Below, in pieces: positions 9,666 to 19,964 of a stretch of 64,000 nucleotides of DNA (the stretch's first letter is position 1; each line of letters opens with the position of its first letter). The notes under the pieces were generated by a model, which saw nothing but the letters and a program-made list of their open reading frames with translations, was not told the DNA's origin and did not search any database. Position numbers and translations under genes: made by a program. Source of the stretch: Flavobacterium sp. N1736 (GTDB taxonomy: Bacteria; Bacteroidota; Bacteroidia; Flavobacteriales; Flavobacteriaceae); contig NZ_CP109994.1 of NCBI RefSeq assembly GCF_025947065.1, forward strand, positions 434,001 to 498,000. The letters are read 5' to 3'.

Positions 9666-9904
9666 TATGTTGATAATCAATCAAAAAACTTAAAATTTTA
9701 ACACTTGTTTATTTTGTTATTAGTTTTATAAAATCTAACTTTATATAAGAATTTATCAGCACTTATATTCATTAAATAAAAAATATCTTATAAAATGCAA
9801 TAAAAGCAAATTTATACTGTTTTTTATTTAGAGATTACTACTGATAATTTTCACCCAGACAAACTCAATTGTAGTAAAATTTGGATTAATTTAATTTGAC
9901 AATT

Positions 9905-10204
9905 ATGAAAAAAAATCATCTAAGTCAGGAACAAAGCTTGCAAGTATTTTCTAATATGATATCGAATAAGGTTCATAAAGGATTTACGCTTGAAGAAAGA
10001 AATGACAAACTGCTTTTTGCGGTTCTTTCTAAAGGAGGCAAAGTAGTAAATCATGGTTTAAATTTCACCATTTTTTGCTTGACCTTAGGCTTGTGGTCAT
10101 TTGCGTGGCTTTATCTTACTTTAGAAGCATCAAAACAGAAAAAAATATTGGTTGCCATCGACGAAGATGGTTTGCCGTTTGAAGAAAGATGTTTGGTAGC
10201 TTAA
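9905..10204 (+). CDS. Small membrane protein of unknown function
   Basis: A 99-residue protein with a charged N-terminal half and one hydrophobic stretch (LNFTIFCLTLGLWSFAWLYLTL) followed by a short acidic tail (VAIDEDGLPFEERCLVA). I do not recognise the family. The frame is open to a TTG at 9896, but MKKNHL at ATG 9905 is the likelier start. Upstream, TTG (9869-9871), 19 bases and TTAATTTG (9891-9898, 7 of 8 to the -7 consensus) would start transcription close to the ATG, so the mRNA might be nearly leaderless. A strong terminator follows directly, so it is probably a single-gene unit. Confidence 0.65.
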   Translation: MKKNHLSQEQSLQVFSNMISNKVHKGFTLEERNDKLLFAVLSKGGKVVNHGLNFTIFCLTLGLWSFAWLYLTLEASKQKKILVAIDEDGLPFEERCLVA

Positions 10205-10222
10205 AGAACTTTGAAAAAAAGA

Positions 10223-10269
10223 TTAGCCACAAATTACGATAATCACGTAGTTTGTGGCTATTTTTTTTT
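10223..10269 (+). terminator. Rho-independent terminator after the 99-residue ORF
   Basis: A 14-base stem (10225-10238 with 10246-10259, one mismatch; AGCCACAAA...TTTGTGGCT) has a 7-base loop and is followed by nine T at 10261-10269. Confidence 0.88.
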
Positions 10270-10287
10270 AGTATATATTTAAAAAAA

Positions 10288-10321
10288 CTTTGTCCCTTTG
10301 AACCTCAGAGCCTCAGAACCT
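10288..10321. repeat. Dispersed CTTTG/AACCT repeat fragment
   Basis: A degenerate string (CTTTGTCCCTTTGAACCT, then CAGAGCCTCAGAACCT) touches the uvrA stop. Related strings occur near 39051-39252 and 47131-47190, always just past gene ends. Confidence 0.5.
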
Positions 10322-10323
10322 TT

Positions 10324-13122
10324 TTACAAAAGTTTATCTTTCAAATAAATTCCCGTTACAGATTCTTTTACTTTTACAATATCTTCCGGAGTTCCGGTTG
10401 CGAGTAAATAACCTCCATTTTCACCACCTTCAGGACCTAGATCAATAATCCAGTCGGCACATTTGATAAGGTCAAGATTATGTTCTATTACAATTATCGA
10501 ATGCCCTTTGTCGATTAAGGCGTCAAACGAAGCCATTAATTTTTTAATATCATGAAAATGTAAACCTGTTGTTGGTTCATCAAAAACAAATAATGCTTTA
10601 TCCTTTGTGGCTCCTTTTACTAAAAACGAAGCTAATTTAATACGCTGTGCTTCACCACCGGATAGTGTAGAAGAAGATTGTCCTAATTGTACATATCCTA
10701 AACCAACATCCTGAAGCGGCTGTAGTTTTTGAGTGATTTTAGTCTGTTTATTTTTCTCGAAAAATGCAATGGCATCATCAATAGTCATTGTTAGAATATC
10801 ATTGATGTTTTTTTCGTCGAAATTAACTTCCAGAATTTCCTTTTTAAATCGTTTTCCTCCGCAGGTTTCGCATGGTAAAGAAACATCGGCCATAAATACC
10901 ATTTCAACGTTTATAGAGCCTTCTCCTTTACAGGTTTCACAACGGCCTCCATCAACATTAAAAGAAAAATGTTTTGCCTGATACCCTCTTATTTTAGATA
11001 GTTTTTCTTTGGCATACAAATCACGAATATCATCATACGCTTTTATATACGTTACAGGATTTGATCTTGAACTTCTTCCAATTGGGTTTTGATCAACGTA
11101 TTCGATATGTTTTATTTGCGAAAAAGAACCTGTTATATCGCTAAACTGACCTGCTTTTTCTGCGGCATTTTCCAGCTTTTTCTGCATTGCCGGAAACAAT
11201 ATTTTCTTAATCAGTGTACTTTTTCCGCTTCCTGAAACTCCGGTAATTACCGTTAAAACATCCAAAGGAAAAGTAACATTAATATTCTTTAAGTTGTTTT
11301 CGCGCGCGCCAATTATATCAATATGATTTTTGAATTTTCGTCTTTTCTTCGGAACTGAAATTTCTAAATCTCCGTTTAAATATTTAGCCGTTAACGATTC
11401 TGATTTTAAAATCTCGTCATACGTTCCCTGAGCCACAAGATTTCCTCCAAAAGTTCCGGCTTCAGGACCAATATCGATAATCATATCGGCAGCTTTCATA
11501 ATATCCTCGTCGTGTTCAACCACGATTACCGTATTGCCCAAATCACGAAGTGAAAGCAGCACTTTTATCAATCGCTCAGAATCTTTTGGGTGCAAACCAA
11601 TACTTGGTTCATCGAGAATATACATCGAGCCCACCAAACTGCTTCCCAGAGAAGTTGCAAGATTAATACGCTGCGATTCTCCTCCTGAAAGTGTGGCAGA
11701 ATTTCGGTTTAAAGTCAAATAATCCAAACCAACTTCTGTCAAAAAAGATAAACGATTGTTAATTTCCACCATCAAACGTTTCGCAATTTGCTGTTCGTAA
11801 ACATTCAATTCGAGGTTTTTGAAAAAAGTAACCAAATGTTTAATCGGTAAATCGACTAAATCAGAAACCGTTTTGCCGCCAATTTTTACATAAGAAGCTT
11901 CTTCACGTAAACGTTTTCCGCGACAAGCGTAACATTTTGTTTTTCCGCGATAGCGCGACAGCATTACACGATTTTGAATTTTATAATTTTTCTCTTCGAG
12001 TTCTTTAAAGAAACCATTCAAACCCTGAAAATATTGATTTCCTTTCCAGATTAAATCCTTTTGGGCGTCACTAAGTTCAAAATAAGGTTTATGAATTGGA
12101 AAATCGAATTTGTAGGCATGTTTGATCAATTCGTCTTTGTACCAGCTCATGCTATCGCCTCGCCACGGATAAATGGCACTTTCAAAAACAGATAATGAAG
12201 TATTAGGAACAACCAGATCAGCATCAATACCAATAATATTTCCGTAACCTTCGCAAACCGGACAAGCGCCATACGGATTATTAAAACTGAATAAATGTAC
12301 ATTTGGTTCTAAAAAAGTAATGCCATCCAATTCAAAATTGTTAGAATAAGATAATCTTTTATCTGAACCTAATTCCTGTAAATAACAAATTCCTTTTCCT
12401 TCAAAAAAAGCAGTTTGTACAGCATCTGCAAGACGATTATAGAATTCTTCTTCGTCTTTAACAACAATTCTGTCAATGATTAATAAAATATCTTTATTGT
12501 CTAATTTATGAAGATCTGTTGGTGTAAATTCGTCTAAACGAACCATTTCGTTATCGACTAAAATACGGGCAAAACCTTGTTGTAAAAGTACTTTAAGTTT
12601 GTCTTCGAGCTGGCGTCCTTCTTCAAGATGAATTGGGGAAAGCAATAACCATTTACTGTCTAATTCAAAACTTTTTACATCTGAAACGACATCTGTAACC
12701 GTATTTTTTTTGACTTCCTGACCGGAAACCGGCGAATAAGTACGTCCAATTCTCGCAAACAAAAGTTTAACATAGTCGTATATTTCAGTCGAAGTTCCAA
12801 CAGTCGAACGGGCATTTGTAGTATTTACTTTTTGCTCAATTGCAATTGCCGGAGCAATGCCTTTTATGTATTCTACTTTTGGTTTGTCTAATCTGCCTAA
12901 AAACTGGCGCGCGTATGATGATAAACTTTCTACATAACGGCGTTGTCCTTCGGCGTATAAAGTATCAAATGCCAAACTTGACTTTCCTGAGCCTGAAAGC
13001 CCTGTAATTACGACAAGTTTGTTTCTGGGAATGGCAACATCTACATTTTTTAAATTATGTACCTGCGCTCCTTTAATGATGATATTATGTTTTGGGTCGA
13101 GTTTCGAAAGGTCAATTTGCAT
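10324..13122 (-). CDS. uvrA: UvrABC system protein A (excinuclease ATPase)
   Basis: A 932-residue DNA-damage recognition ATPase of nucleotide excision repair, acting in the cytosol with UvrB. It has two ABC modules. The first Walker A is GLSGSGKSS (residues 41-49) and the second is GVSGSGKST (about 640). ABC signatures ([18 protein letters not shown]) and Walker B segments ([18 protein letters not shown]) are also present. The cysteine pairs of UvrA zinc modules are visible ([32 protein letters not shown]). The length is normal for the family. The frame runs back to a TTG at 13134, but ATG 13122 (MQIDLSKL) is the natural start. An exact -7-like box (TACTTTTG in the coding sense) lies at 13141-13148. 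Confidence 0.97.
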   Translation of the reverse strand: MQIDLSKLDPKHNIIIKGAQVHNLKNVDVAIPRNKLVVITGLSGSGKSSLAFDTLYAEGQRRYVESLSSYARQFLGRLDKPKVEYIKGIAPAIAIEQKVNTTNARSTVGTSTEIYDYVKLLFARIGRTYSPVSGQEVKKNTVTDVVSDVKSFELDSKWLLLSPIHLEEGRQLEDKLKVLLQQGFARILVDNEMVRLDEFTPTDLHKLDNKDILLIIDRIVVKDEEEFYNRLADAVQTAFFEGKGICYLQELGSDKRLSYSNNFELDGITFLEPNVHLFSFNNPYGACPVCEGYGNIIGIDADLVVPNTSLSVFESAIYPWRGDSMSWYKDELIKHAYKFDFPIHKPYFELSDAQKDLIWKGNQYFQGLNGFFKELEEKNYKIQNRVMLSRYRGKTKCYACRGKRLREEASYVKIGGKTVSDLVDLPIKHLVTFFKNLELNVYEQQIAKRLMVEINNRLSFLTEVGLDYLTLNRNSATLSGGESQRINLATSLGSSLVGSMYILDEPSIGLHPKDSERLIKVLLSLRDLGNTVIVVEHDEDIMKAADMIIDIGPEAGTFGGNLVAQGTYDEILKSESLTAKYLNGDLEISVPKKRRKFKNHIDIIGARENNLKNINVTFPLDVLTVITGVSGSGKSTLIKKILFPAMQKKLENAAEKAGQFSDITGSFSQIKHIEYVDQNPIGRSSRSNPVTYIKAYDDIRDLYAKEKLSKIRGYQAKHFSFNVDGGRCETCKGEGSINVEMVFMADVSLPCETCGGKRFKKEILEVNFDEKNINDILTMTIDDAIAFFEKNKQTKITQKLQPLQDVGLGYVQLGQSSSTLSGGEAQRIKLASFLVKGATKDKALFVFDEPTTGLHFHDIKKLMASFDALIDKGHSIIVIEHNLDLIKCADWIIDLGPEGGENGGYLLATGTPEDIVKVKESVTGIYLKDKLL

Positions 13123-13256
13123 AAAAAAAGTCAATTTCTACAAAAGTAATCAATTTTGAGTTGAGTTCTGTTAATGAGATTGTTCCAAATTTTAACTAAA
13201 TGATAATTGGTTTTCAGTCACAGTTTCAGTTCTCAGTAAAGCGTACGATTTTTTTT

Positions 13257-13690
13257 TCGCCACGATTTTCACGAATTTTCGCTAATTATTTTTGCCACAG
13301 ATTAAATGATTTTAAAGATTATCAAAATATCTGCTTAATCTGTCAAATCTGCGTGAAACTTTTTCGCCACGAATTTTCGCCACAGATTAAATGATTTCAA
13401 AGATTATCAAAATATCTGCTTAATCTGCCAAATCTGCGTGAAACTTTTTCGCCACGAATTTTCGTTAATTGTTTTTGCCACAGATTAGATGATTTCAAAA
13501 ATTATCAAAATATCTGCTTAATCTGCGTGAAACTTTTTCGCCACGAATTTCGCTAATTGTTTTTGCCACAGATTAAATGATTTTAAAGATTATCAAAATA
13601 TCTGCTTAAATCTGCCAAATCTGCGTGAAACTTTGTCGCCACGAATTTTCGCGACAATAGTTTATCCACAATTTAATTTTTGCTAATTTG
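13257..13690. repeat. Tandem array of about 85-107-base hairpin-forming repeats
   Basis: Units starting with TCGCCACGA occur at 13257, 13364, 13449, 13538 and 13636 (the last partial). Each full unit contains CCACAGATTAAATGATTT...AAAGATTATCAAAATATCTGC and ends TTAATCTG...CTGCGTGAAACTTTTTC. CAGATTAA and TTAATCTG inside each unit can pair. Unit lengths vary (107, 85, 89 and 98) through small deletions. It fills the gap between the uvrA start and the glucan regulator, and no gene is credible here. The short plus-strand frame over 13200-13394 is repeat sequence. Confidence 0.85.
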
Positions 13691-13723
13691 TGTAATTCTT
13701 GGCAAAAAAAACACTTACAATAT

Positions 13724-13753
13724 AAATCATTTTAATCTGTGAAATCTGTGGCA
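13724..13753. repeat. Opposite-orientation fragment of the CCACAGATTAA repeat
   Basis: ATAAATCATTTTAATCTGTG followed by AAATCTGTGGCA is the reverse complement of the head of the array unit (TGCCACAG..., ATTAAAATGATTTAT). It closes the repeat region on the right. Confidence 0.65.
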
Positions 13754-13793
13754 TGTTTTATTTTAGATATTTAAATTAATTATAGCAAATAGA

Positions 13794-13822
13794 TTGTTTT
13801 AATATAAAATAAGTTATTTTAG
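13794..13822 (+). promoter_or_regulatory. Candidate promoter of the glucan-locus regulator
   Basis: TTG at 13794-13796, an 18-base spacer, then TATTTTAG at 13815-13822 (7 of 8 to the Bacteroidota -7 consensus TAnnTTTG). The coding start follows 37 bases later. Pattern-based only. Confidence 0.4.
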
Positions 13823-13859
13823 GACTGCTTTAATACTATTTTAATATTCTGACCAAATT

Positions 13860-16661
13860 TTGAAAACTACACTTTCTATTCTTTGTTTTTTAATGGGTTT
13901 TTTCCTGTTTTCGCAGGAGTTACCGCCAATTGTAAAATACCCTTCGACTTTGTACGGAGCCGGGAATCAAAGCTGGATGATTTCGCAGGATGAACAGAAC
14001 CTGATGTATTTTGCCAATAACGAAGGGCTTTTAGAATATAACGGAACAAATTGGGAATTATATCCAACGCCCAACGAAACAATAATGCGATCTGTAAAAG
14101 TAATCGATAATAAGATTTACACAGGCTGCTATATGAATTTTGGTTACTGGACTCGCCAGTCAAACGGAAAACTAAAATATACTTCGCTAAGCGATACCAT
14201 TAAAAATAAAATTCTGGATGACGAACAGTTTTGGAATATTTTAAAATACGATCAATGGATATTGTTTCAATCGCTTAACCGAATTTATATTTATGATACA
14301 AAGACAAAGACGTTTAAAATTATTTCGCCAAAAAATGGTGTTATAAAATCGTTTAGCACTAAAAATTCTATTTATTATCAAACCATAAATGAAGGGCTTT
14401 TTGAAATAGAAGAAGGAAAAGGAAAATTGATTTCTGATCATCCAATTCTAAAAAAATATACAATTGTCAATGTTTTTACAATTGATGAAGGTTTATTGAT
14501 TCAGACGCAGTTAGATGGATTTTATAAGCTTATCGGAACGACTTTAACGCCTTTTGCAACAGAAGTCGATGCGCAGATAAAATCAGGTTTTGTGTATAGC
14601 AGCCAGCGTCTTGAGAATGGCAGTTATGCTTTGGGAACTGTTTCTAACGGAATTTTTATTTTATCGGATACAGGAAAACTAAATTATCATATTTCGCAAA
14701 GCAAAGGATTAAGCAATAATACGGCACTGTCCTTATTTGAAGATAAAGATCAGAACGTTTGGGTGGGTCTTGATAACGGAATTAACTGCATTAATCTGCA
14801 AACGCCGGTACACAGTTTTACAGATGATACGGGCGTATTAGGGACTGTTTATGCTTCTATTTCGTATAACGGAATGTTGTATGTGGGAACAAATCAGGGT
14901 TTGTTTTGTAAAAAATACCAGAGTACAGATGATTTTCATTTTATAAACGGAACAAAAGGGCAGGTTTGGTCTTTGTATCTTTATGAGAATACGCTGTTTT
15001 GCGGACATGATTCAGGAACTTTTGTTATTGATAATACAGCTGCAAGAAATATTTTTTCGGGTTCAGGAACCTGGAAGTTTGAGCCTTCGCCAAATAATAA
15101 AAACATATTACTTCAGGGAAATTATTACGGAATTTCGGTTTTGGAGAAAGTTAATAATCAATGGAAATTCAAAAATAAAATAGAAGGATTTAATTATTCG
15201 TCGCGTTATTTTGAAATTACACCAAATCTGGAGGTTTATGTCAGCCATGAATACAAAGGTATTTTTAGATTCAAACTTGATCATACGTTTTTAAAAATAA
15301 AAGAATTTTACGCATATTCGTCTCCCAAAAAAGGAAAAAATGCCAGTTTAACAAAATTCAATAATGTTATTTATTATGCTTATAAAGATGGAATCTTCAA
15401 ATTAAATCCGTCAACAAAACAATTTGAAAAAGATAAATTACTGAGTTCTATTTTCGAAAAGGACGAATATACTTCGGGTAAATTAATTGTAGATCAGTCA
15501 AATAAAATATGGCTGTTTTCAAAAAATTACATTCATTATTTTTCTGCAAGTAAACTGAGTCATCAATTAAAGCAAAATGTAATCCCAATTCCGTCTTCAT
15601 TAACCAATTCGATGCTGGGTTTTGAAAACATTACACAAATCTCAAAATCAACGTATTTAATAGGTACTACAGATGGTTATTATACGCTTAATATTGACGA
15701 TTTAAGTTTTAAGAATTATGTAGTTTCTATTTCTGAGATTTTCATCAATAAACAAAATCAGATTCTAAAAAATGTGGTCTTAAATAATGAAGGAAGTTTT
15801 AAATCTACCGAAAATAATATCACATTAAATTACACTGTTCCGGAATACAACAAATATATCAATTCAGAATATCAGTATTTATTAGAAGGATTTCAGAACG
15901 AATGGAGCGAATGGAGTACAAAATCTTCGGTAAATTTCAAAAATCTTTCTCCCGGAAAATATACGTTTAAAGTGCGTGCAAAATATGCCAATACACTTTT
16001 GCAAAATACAGCGAGTTATACTTTTGTAGTTTTAAAACCTTGGTATCTGACCAATCTCGCCTGCTTTATTTATTTGCTGCTATTAATTGTAATTGGATAT
16101 TTTATTAATAAAGCGTATCGAAACTTTTATCAAAAGCAAAAAGAAAAATTAATTGAAGAAAATAATCTTTTACTCGAAATTAAAGAGCTTGAAAATGAGC
16201 AGCAATTAATGAAACTGAGAAACGAGCAATTATCGCAGGATGTTGATAACAAAAATCGCGAGTTGGCAGTTTCAACCATGAGTTTAAACAGTAAAAATGA
16301 ACTTTTGGCTTTTATTAAGGAAGACTTGAAGAAGAATTCGCCGGGCGATAATAAAAATATCAAATCGGTTATTAGAACAATCAACGATAATATTACTGAA
16401 GAAGATTCCTGGAAAGTTTTTAAAGAAGCTTTTGATAATGCGGACAAAGATTTTCTAAAACGCATCAAACAACTTCATCCTTTACTTACTCCAAATGATT
16501 TGCGACTTTGTGCTTATCTGAGACTTAATCTTTCATCAAAAGAAATTGCGCCGTTATTTAATATTTCGGTACGAAGCGTTGAAATAAAAAGGTATCGTTT
16601 GCGTAAAAAAATGGACTTACAGCACGAAATCGGTTTAGTTGAATATATCCTCGCTGTATAG
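13860..16661 (+). CDS. Transmembrane triple-tyrosine sensor with LuxR-type HTH regulator
   Basis: A 933-residue protein with an N-terminal signal or anchor (LSILCFLMGFFLFSQ), then a long beta-propeller-like sensor with repeats such as NVWVGLDNGINCINL. A Y_Y_Y-type domain lies near 670-720 (YQYLLEGFQNEWSEWS), with a membrane span at about 730-752, a coiled coil at about 755-810 and a LuxR-like helix-turn-helix at about 874-933 (LTPNDLRLCAYLRLNLSSKE). No histidine kinase or receiver domain is present, unlike the hybrid two-component regulators of many glycan loci. The layout suggests periplasmic ligand sensing with direct DNA binding from the membrane. The start is TTG (no nearby ATG). It sits 241 bases upstream of susC and probably controls that locus. 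Confidence 0.85.
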   Translation: MKTTLSILCFLMGFFLFSQELPPIVKYPSTLYGAGNQSWMISQDEQNLMYFANNEGLLEYNGTNWELYPTPNETIMRSVKVIDNKIYTGCYMNFGYWTRQSNGKLKYTSLSDTIKNKILDDEQFWNILKYDQWILFQSLNRIYIYDTKTKTFKIISPKNGVIKSFSTKNSIYYQTINEGLFEIEEGKGKLISDHPILKKYTIVNVFTIDEGLLIQTQLDGFYKLIGTTLTPFATEVDAQIKSGFVYSSQRLENGSYALGTVSNGIFILSDTGKLNYHISQSKGLSNNTALSLFEDKDQNVWVGLDNGINCINLQTPVHSFTDDTGVLGTVYASISYNGMLYVGTNQGLFCKKYQSTDDFHFINGTKGQVWSLYLYENTLFCGHDSGTFVIDNTAARNIFSGSGTWKFEPSPNNKNILLQGNYYGISVLEKVNNQWKFKNKIEGFNYSSRYFEITPNLEVYVSHEYKGIFRFKLDHTFLKIKEFYAYSSPKKGKNASLTKFNNVIYYAYKDGIFKLNPSTKQFEKDKLLSSIFEKDEYTSGKLIVDQSNKIWLFSKNYIHYFSASKLSHQLKQNVIPIPSSLTNSMLGFENITQISKSTYLIGTTDGYYTLNIDDLSFKNYVVSISEIFINKQNQILKNVVLNNEGSFKSTENNITLNYTVPEYNKYINSEYQYLLEGFQNEWSEWSTKSSVNFKNLSPGKYTFKVRAKYANTLLQNTASYTFVVLKPWYLTNLACFIYLLLLIVIGYFINKAYRNFYQKQKEKLIEENNLLLEIKELENEQQLMKLRNEQLSQDVDNKNRELAVSTMSLNSKNELLAFIKEDLKKNSPGDNKNIKSVIRTINDNITEEDSWKVFKEAFDNADKDFLKRIKQLHPLLTPNDLRLCAYLRLNLSSKEIAPLFNISVRSVEIKRYRLRKKMDLQHEIGLVEYILAV

Positions 16662-16698
16662 TAAGTCAGAAATTGCTTCAAAAGCAACTATACATTAC

Positions 16699-16721
16699 CA
16701 CAACATTAACCTTTTGTTGTG
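16699..16721. promoter_or_regulatory. Inverted repeat CACAAC-N11-GTTGTG upstream of susC
   Basis: CACAAC (16699-16704) and GTTGTG (16716-16721) form a dyad just after the regulator stop. TTAACA...TGTTAA follows within the next 20 bases. It could be an operator or part of a weak hairpin at the end of the regulator transcript. No function is proven. Confidence 0.3.
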
Positions 16722-16867
16722 TTTTTAACACTTATTTGTTAAAGAAATTAACATTCTTGTTTTGTAGTTAAACAAGGGTGTTTTTTGATGTATATTTATT
16801 TTTACTGTATTTTTTTTATGATGTATGTTTTTTGTTGTGGTTAATTTTATCGTATTCTTAAACAGAT

Positions 16868-16883
16868 AAGATAAATTTATCTT
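16868..16883. promoter_or_regulatory. Perfect 16-base palindrome before susC
   Basis: AAGATAAATTTATCTT is fully self-complementary and ends 19 bases before the susC ATG. Its position in the leader suggests an operator or an mRNA 5' hairpin. Confidence 0.45.
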
Positions 16884-16902
16884 CAATAAAAACTAACTAA
16901 TT

Positions 16903-19900
16903 ATGAAACCAAAATTATTATTAATGGTATTGTTACTGTTTACTTCTTTTGCGTTCGCGCAAACATTAGATGTAAGCGGAACTGTACTTGATGGCGCAGG
17001 TTTATCATTGCCTGGCGTGAATGTAAAAGTTAAAAATTCGTCGAAAAGCACCACTACAGATTTCGATGGATCTTTTAAACTTTCGGGTGTTTCAACCGGC
17101 ACCACAATTGTTTTAAGTTATATAGGGTATCGAACGCAGGAAATTGTGGTTTCGGGACCAAAAGTTACTGTCAAGATGAGTGAGGATTCTAAATCATTGG
17201 ACGAAGTTGTAGTGATTGGTTATGGTAGCCAAAAGAAGAGAGAAGTAACAGGATCAGTTTCTGTAGTCGACAGTAAAACACTTGATATTTTAAAACCAAT
17301 AAAAGTAGAGCAAGCACTGCAGGGAACTGTTGCAGGTGTAAATGTTACAACACAATCCGGAGCGCCGGGTGCGGGATTAGATATTCGTATTCGTGGTGTT
17401 GCAACAAATGGTCAAAATGGCCCAACAGCAATTATTGATGGTTATGTTGGTGAATTGGGTTTACTTAATCCAAATGATATTGAAACGATTACAGTTCTTA
17501 AAGATGCGCAAGCGGCTATTTATGGAACTATTGGTGCAAACGGAATTATTTTGATTACTACTAAAATGGGTAAAAAAAATACAAAAACAAAAGTATCCTT
17601 TAATAGCTATACAGGATTTCAGGAAACATCCCGAAAATTACCAACTTTAAATGCTACAGAATATGCGCTTTTATTAAACGAAAGTTATGCTAATGGCGGT
17701 CAGGCACTTCCTTATCCAAATGTAAGTGGTTTAGGAAATGGTACAAACTGGCAAGACGAAGTATTTAAAAAAGGAGTTCCTATTATTAATAACGATTTAA
17801 CTATTTCGGGCGGATCAGAAAAAATCACATACTCTATAAGTGGTTCACATTTAGATCAGGAAGGAATTGTTGGCGGTGATAAATCCGGTTTTTTAAGAAA
17901 TACGGCGAGAATAGGAATGACGGCAGATTTGAGTGATAAATTCAAATTAAAAACAAACGTTATTTACACTTATTTTACCCGAAAAACATTAAACGAGAAT
18001 GGTTTAGGTTCTGTTTTGTTTAATGCCTTAAATGTACCGGGAACGTTTAATGTATATGATGATAATGGTGATTTTACTAAAATACCAACCACTTTAGGAA
18101 ACGAAATCATCAATCCGCTGGCACAAATTGATAATACATATAATGATTACAACTACAAAAAAATAAACGGAAATTTTGGTTTGGATTATAAAATTTTCAA
18201 AGGATTTGTATTATCAAGTTCAATAGGTTTTAATACTTCAAACAGTGAGTCAAAAACATTTGGAAAACAAATTAGTTATGGCGGAAAAGTTTTTGATGTA
18301 CAAAGAAGCTCTGTTACTCAAGGTGCTGTAAATGATAACAATTATTCATTTGACCTTTTTGGAACTTATACAACTAAAATTGCTGAAAGCCATAATATTG
18401 TGGGAACTATTGGTACAACTATTTTTAAAGAATGGGGTAACGGCCTTACTGCAACTGGTTATGATGTGCCAAACAACTCCTGGGAGTATGCGGATATTTC
18501 TTTAACAAAAGGTTTGTCAAATACGCTAAACAATACTTCTTATGTATACGACCAAAGAAGGCTTTCTTATTTTGGAAGAGTACAATATGATTATAAAGGG
18601 AAATATTTGCTTTCTGCAATGCTTAGACGTGATTCATCTACCAAATTCGGACCGGGAAACAAAGTGGCTTATTTTCCTTCTTTTACAGGAGGTTGGGTAA
18701 TATCTGATGAAGGTTTCTTTGGAGAATCAAAAACAGTAAATTTCTTAAAATTCAGAGCCAGTTACGGTACTTTAGGAAATGACCAAATTCCAAATTATGG
18801 TTATTTAGGACTTTTAAACGGAGAAGCAACTTACGTTTTTGATAAAGCATTAGTTAACGGAACTGCTACGGGACAAGTGCCAAATCCTGATTTAAAATGG
18901 GAAGAAGCCAAAAAATTTGATGTTGGTTTTGATATGAGATTATTCAATGACAAATTTTCTATAGTTGCAGATTATTTTATCGATACCAGAAAAGATTTAT
19001 TAATCCCGAATATTCCGGTTTCAGGAATTAATGGCACAGGTGCTCCGGGGGCAAGTTCTCCAACTTTAAATGCAGGAACAGTAAGAAATTCAGGATTGGA
19101 ATTTGCGATAGATTATAAAGCAAAATTTTCAGATAACTTCAATATGAGTGTTGGTTATAATGTAACATTCATTAAAAATGAAGTATTAGAAGTTAATAAT
19201 GGAACAAGAGTTATAGAAGGTGGTGCTTTTGGAGTAGGACAGCCATTTCCTGCAAGAATGGAAGAAGCTTTACCGGGTCAGAAAAAATTGCCTATCGGAT
19301 ATTTTTACGGATATAAAACAGACGGTATTTTTCAAAATCAGGCCGAAGTTGATGCGCATCCGTCTCAGCTTGCTTTAGGTGCCGATGCTAAACCGGGTGA
19401 TCTTCGTTTTGTAGACGTTAACGGAGATGGCGTAATTGATACAAAAGACAAAACGAATATTGGAGATCCAATTCCAAATGCCACAATGGGATTCAATTTA
19501 CAATTGAATTATAAAAATTTAGATTTTGCCGTTTACACATTTGCTTCTGTCGGAAACGATATGGTTCGTAATTATGAACGAACAAATCCTTATGCAAATC
19601 GATTAGATTATGTTTTGGACAGATGGACAGGAGAAGGAACCAGCACCACTGTGCCGAGAGTGACCACAAGTGCTACATCAAATAATAATTTTTCAGATTA
19701 TTTTGTTGAAGATGCTTCTTATTTCAGAATCCAGAATATTCAGGTAGGATATACACTTAATCCACAGATATCCCAAAAAGCCGGAATAACAAAATTAAGA
19801 CTTTATACGGGAGTAAATAATTTATACACATTTACCAAATACAAAGGTTTTGACCCTGGCGCTTCAAATGGGGCACCAATTGGAGGTGGAATCGATTACG

Positions 19901-19953
19901 GATTCTATCCTATCCCAAGAACTTATTTATTGGGCTTAAACATTAATTTTTAA
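16903..19953 (+). CDS. SusC/RagA family TonB-linked outer-membrane transporter
   Basis: A 1016-residue protein with a signal peptide (ending SFAFAQ, residue 20) and a CarboxypepD_reg-like beta-sandwich (about 22-100). A segment of TonB-box/plug start type follows (LDEVVVIGYGSQKKREVTGS), then a plug domain with the RagA/SusC motif LKDAQAAIYG, and a long beta-barrel ending LLGLNINF. Family knowledge: SusC proteins import oligosaccharides through the outer membrane, powered by TonB-ExbBD, with the SusD lipoprotein as lid. It is followed by susD after 11 bases, so the two are co-transcribed. The nearby GH16 enzymes point to beta-1,3-glucan fragments as cargo; that part is inference. Confidence 0.95.
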   Translation: MKPKLLLMVLLLFTSFAFAQTLDVSGTVLDGAGLSLPGVNVKVKNSSKSTTTDFDGSFKLSGVSTGTTIVLSYIGYRTQEIVVSGPKVTVKMSEDSKSLDEVVVIGYGSQKKREVTGSVSVVDSKTLDILKPIKVEQALQGTVAGVNVTTQSGAPGAGLDIRIRGVATNGQNGPTAIIDGYVGELGLLNPNDIETITVLKDAQAAIYGTIGANGIILITTKMGKKNTKTKVSFNSYTGFQETSRKLPTLNATEYALLLNESYANGGQALPYPNVSGLGNGTNWQDEVFKKGVPIINNDLTISGGSEKITYSISGSHLDQEGIVGGDKSGFLRNTARIGMTADLSDKFKLKTNVIYTYFTRKTLNENGLGSVLFNALNVPGTFNVYDDNGDFTKIPTTLGNEIINPLAQIDNTYNDYNYKKINGNFGLDYKIFKGFVLSSSIGFNTSNSESKTFGKQISYGGKVFDVQRSSVTQGAVNDNNYSFDLFGTYTTKIAESHNIVGTIGTTIFKEWGNGLTATGYDVPNNSWEYADISLTKGLSNTLNNTSYVYDQRRLSYFGRVQYDYKGKYLLSAMLRRDSSTKFGPGNKVAYFPSFTGGWVISDEGFFGESKTVNFLKFRASYGTLGNDQIPNYGYLGLLNGEATYVFDKALVNGTATGQVPNPDLKWEEAKKFDVGFDMRLFNDKFSIVADYFIDTRKDLLIPNIPVSGINGTGAPGASSPTLNAGTVRNSGLEFAIDYKAKFSDNFNMSVGYNVTFIKNEVLEVNNGTRVIEGGAFGVGQPFPARMEEALPGQKKLPIGYFYGYKTDGIFQNQAEVDAHPSQLALGADAKPGDLRFVDVNGDGVIDTKDKTNIGDPIPNATMGFNLQLNYKNLDFAVYTFASVGNDMVRNYERTNPYANRLDYVLDRWTGEGTSTTVPRVTTSATSNNNFSDYFVEDASYFRIQNIQVGYTLNPQISQKAGITKLRLYTGVNNLYTFTKYKGFDPGASNGAPIGGGIDYGFYPIPRTYLLGLNINF

Positions 19954-19964
19954 TTTCAATTAAA

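Noticed and set aside
13200..13394. Short plus-strand ORF over the repeat array
   Set aside because: It lies in tandem repeat DNA with stop-rich, low-complexity sequence and no homology or leader; it is a chance frame.
13257..13690. Possible CRISPR array
   Set aside because: Units are contiguous, 85-107 bases long and have no unique spacers; no cas gene is near. It is a tandem repeat.
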